This document shows, piece after piece, positions 62,570-64,000 of a stretch of DNA of 64,000 nucleotides. The stretch's first letter is position 1; the number at the start of each line of letters is the position of its first letter. Source of the DNA: Lumnitzera littorea (lineage: Eukaryota > Streptophyta > Magnoliopsida > Myrtales > Combretaceae); assembly GCA_024138015.1 (NCBI GenBank), contig JAMXBB010000003.1:13655739-13719738 (forward strand), given 5' to 3'. Both the position numbers and the translations under genes were made by a program. The notes below the pieces were generated by a model. The model searched no databases and was not told the DNA's origin. It saw only the letters and a program-made list of their open reading frames with translations.

Positions 62570-63978
62570 ATATACATAAGATGAAAGAGACTTACAAAGT
62601 ATCAGGTCTGGGCAGTAAGATCACCTGCTTTAACTTAGGTATCAACTTTAGAACCTTTACATTTGTTTCCTTCAAAGGCTTAAGACCTATGAAAGATAGG
62701 AGCTTGGTAGGAGAGGGACTTTATGAACCTTTTTAGTTCAAATCTCTTCCTCCACTTCCTTAACTTCAAATGACTCACCAGCGTCTTGTTGTTGGTAGTA
62801 GTGGGGAATATCAGTAGGGGTATTAAGGAAGTCCAGCTAAGAATTGAAATAGTTCTCCATGGCTAACTTCTTTACCTCCTTCATTCATCAATCATGACCT
62901 CTCCTTAAAGATCATTCCACTCTTGCCATCCATTATTTTGTTGAAGATTTTCTTCCAAAGGCCCTTTACAACTGAGTTAGAGTCATTCTCTAACTTAGTG
63001 ATACGTACTTAATGACACCCAGATTCTTCCATAAGCTAGCTAATATTCTTCTCATATCCCCTCTCTTAGTCCTTAAAGGAGCTAGTAAGTGCCCTTAGCA
63101 TGGTAAGCTTGCCATTGGCTTCATCTTATTGGGACTTTATGTTGATCGCTTTATTCTTAAATCCCTCATTGTGATGTTCGATGGCCAAAGCCTCATTTAG
63201 AAATTTGCATTCCTTTTTGCTGCAATATCGACTTATTTTCCCATCTCAATGATCTTAACCTAACCTACTTTCACCAGGCCGCTAGCTTTGGTAACCTTTT
63301 GCTAAGCTTCTTCTTTCACCTTTCTCAACTCATTTTCAACCTTTTGCACTCTCTTTGCAATAGAAAAGAAGTTTTATTATATAATCTATCGTTCTTTATT
63401 ACTAGGACGTTGCGCTTGGATATGATTGGAGCTACCTTCCTCCTTTCTTCTCTCTAGACACTAACAAGAGCTTGGATGATTGAATTTTCCTAAAAAACAA
63501 AGAGAGAAAACTTAAGGGAGCTAAGAAAAGCAAATACTACTCAATAAAGCCCTAAGATACTTACATCATAGAGTTTGCTATATATAAACTCCTTTACCTC
63601 ATCCTCATTTAATGAATAAATATTTTATTTTAGTGTATGCTTATATTTTAGAGGCACTATACTTATCAAAAATTCGCAACATATGACACCATCCCCCAAG
63701 CCTTCGTCCTTAAAGCAGACATCCTAGTTGGAGGCAAGCTTGGGACCTTGAGCTTTAGGGATAGAAGTAGAATATTAGTGAGACAAACTTTTGGATGAGG
63801 TAGGCAACTCACTCCTCTTTTTGCCGAGCTTTCCCTTTATCTTCTTCCAAAGTATTAGATTGCTTAAAGAATCAATTCCTTACGTCTCCTCCTCTAACAC
63901 ATGCATTCAAACTTTAGTATGAGTTGCCTCACATACTTCCTTAGCAACTTCATCTTGAAATCACTTTTTTATTTCTTT
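62570..63978 (-). pseudogene. Decayed coiled-coil coding remnant, probably transposon-derived
   Basis: On the minus strand, broken frames give A-K-R-V-Q-K-V-E-N-E-L-R-K-V-K-E-E-A (about 63370-63310). They continue to Y-F-N-S, L-D-F-L-N-T-P and Y-Y-Q-Q-Q-D-A-G with an acidic tail (about 62860-62740). Upstream is a basic stretch (63840-63690). A Lys-rich coiled coil followed by an acidic C-terminus occurs in uncharacterised ORFs associated with plant retrotransposons. Many stops make it non-functional, and no catalytic motif is visible. Confidence 0.4.
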
Positions 63979-64000
63979 GGGGGGGGGGGGGGGGGGGGGG
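63979..64000. other. 22-base poly-G run at the window end
   Basis: A homopolymer of 22 G in a region otherwise poor in G. It is likely a sequencing or assembly artefact at a contig or read end. Confidence 0.7.

Noticed and set aside
1..64000. CRISPR arrays, operons, phage-like or bacterial defence loci
   Set aside because: No regularly spaced repeats, Shine-Dalgarno-led gene strings or bacterial gene families are present. The sequence is plant nuclear DNA.

Overview
The window looks like nuclear DNA of a flowering plant, probably a eudicot. It is very AT-rich and gene-poor. It carries long homopolymers and (TA)n/(GA)n tracts, decayed LTR retrotransposons, a LINE scrap, several foldback repeats resembling MITEs, and only two clearly intact protein genes. 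Both genes are plant families: a DUF3475/DUF668 (PSI-type) protein and a plant fringe-like (DUF604, GT31-type) glycosyltransferase with a standard GT-AG intron. No rRNA, tRNA, CRISPR or bacterial-style operon is visible. I cannot name the species.

Layout. 1-1.9 kb: decayed coding remnant, minus strand. 2.9-4.2 kb: foldback repeat, short tandem repeat and a LINE zinc-binding fragment. 6.1-6.6 kb: foldback repeat beside a short GC-richer island ending at an assembly N. 12.2-13.1 kb: another decayed minus-strand coding remnant. 13.9-15.4 kb: the single-exon DUF668 gene with a candidate TATA box and a 19-bp direct repeat upstream. 17.5-18.6 kb: TA-dominated block. 19.2-22.3 kb: solo LTR A. 22.7-29.2 kb: MITE-like and hairpin repeats, and an exact 73-bp duplication around an N. 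32.4-35.6 kb: solo LTR D with a perfect 5-bp target duplication. 38.2-39.5 kb: a small secreted-protein-like ORF, its broken tandem copy, and a 150-bp tandem duplication. 43.0-45.9 kb: the glycosyltransferase gene, minus strand. 49.2-59.2 kb: a nested transposon cluster. 61.5-64 kb: gag-like fragment with a tandem duplication, periodic repeat and decayed minus-strand coding sequence, ending in a 22-G run.

The most informative structure is the family of about 3-kb LTRs. Four near-full-length copies are present: A (+), B (+), D (-) and E (-). No internal region can be assigned to the family. B and E bracket gag/RNase H/integrase remnants in inverted orientation, superficially like an element with inverted LTRs. 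An open gag frame that seems to run across B, and the near-identical GTTAA/GTTAG flanks of B, suggest instead that B (and probably E) are solo LTRs that landed in an older Ty3/gypsy element. That older element's primer-binding site lies at about 50.17 kb and its polypurine tract at about 56.29 kb.

The two intact genes are about 28 kb apart and show no sign of working together. I found no novel multi-gene system. The unusual content is transposon architecture, small duplications and assembly-linked anomalies.
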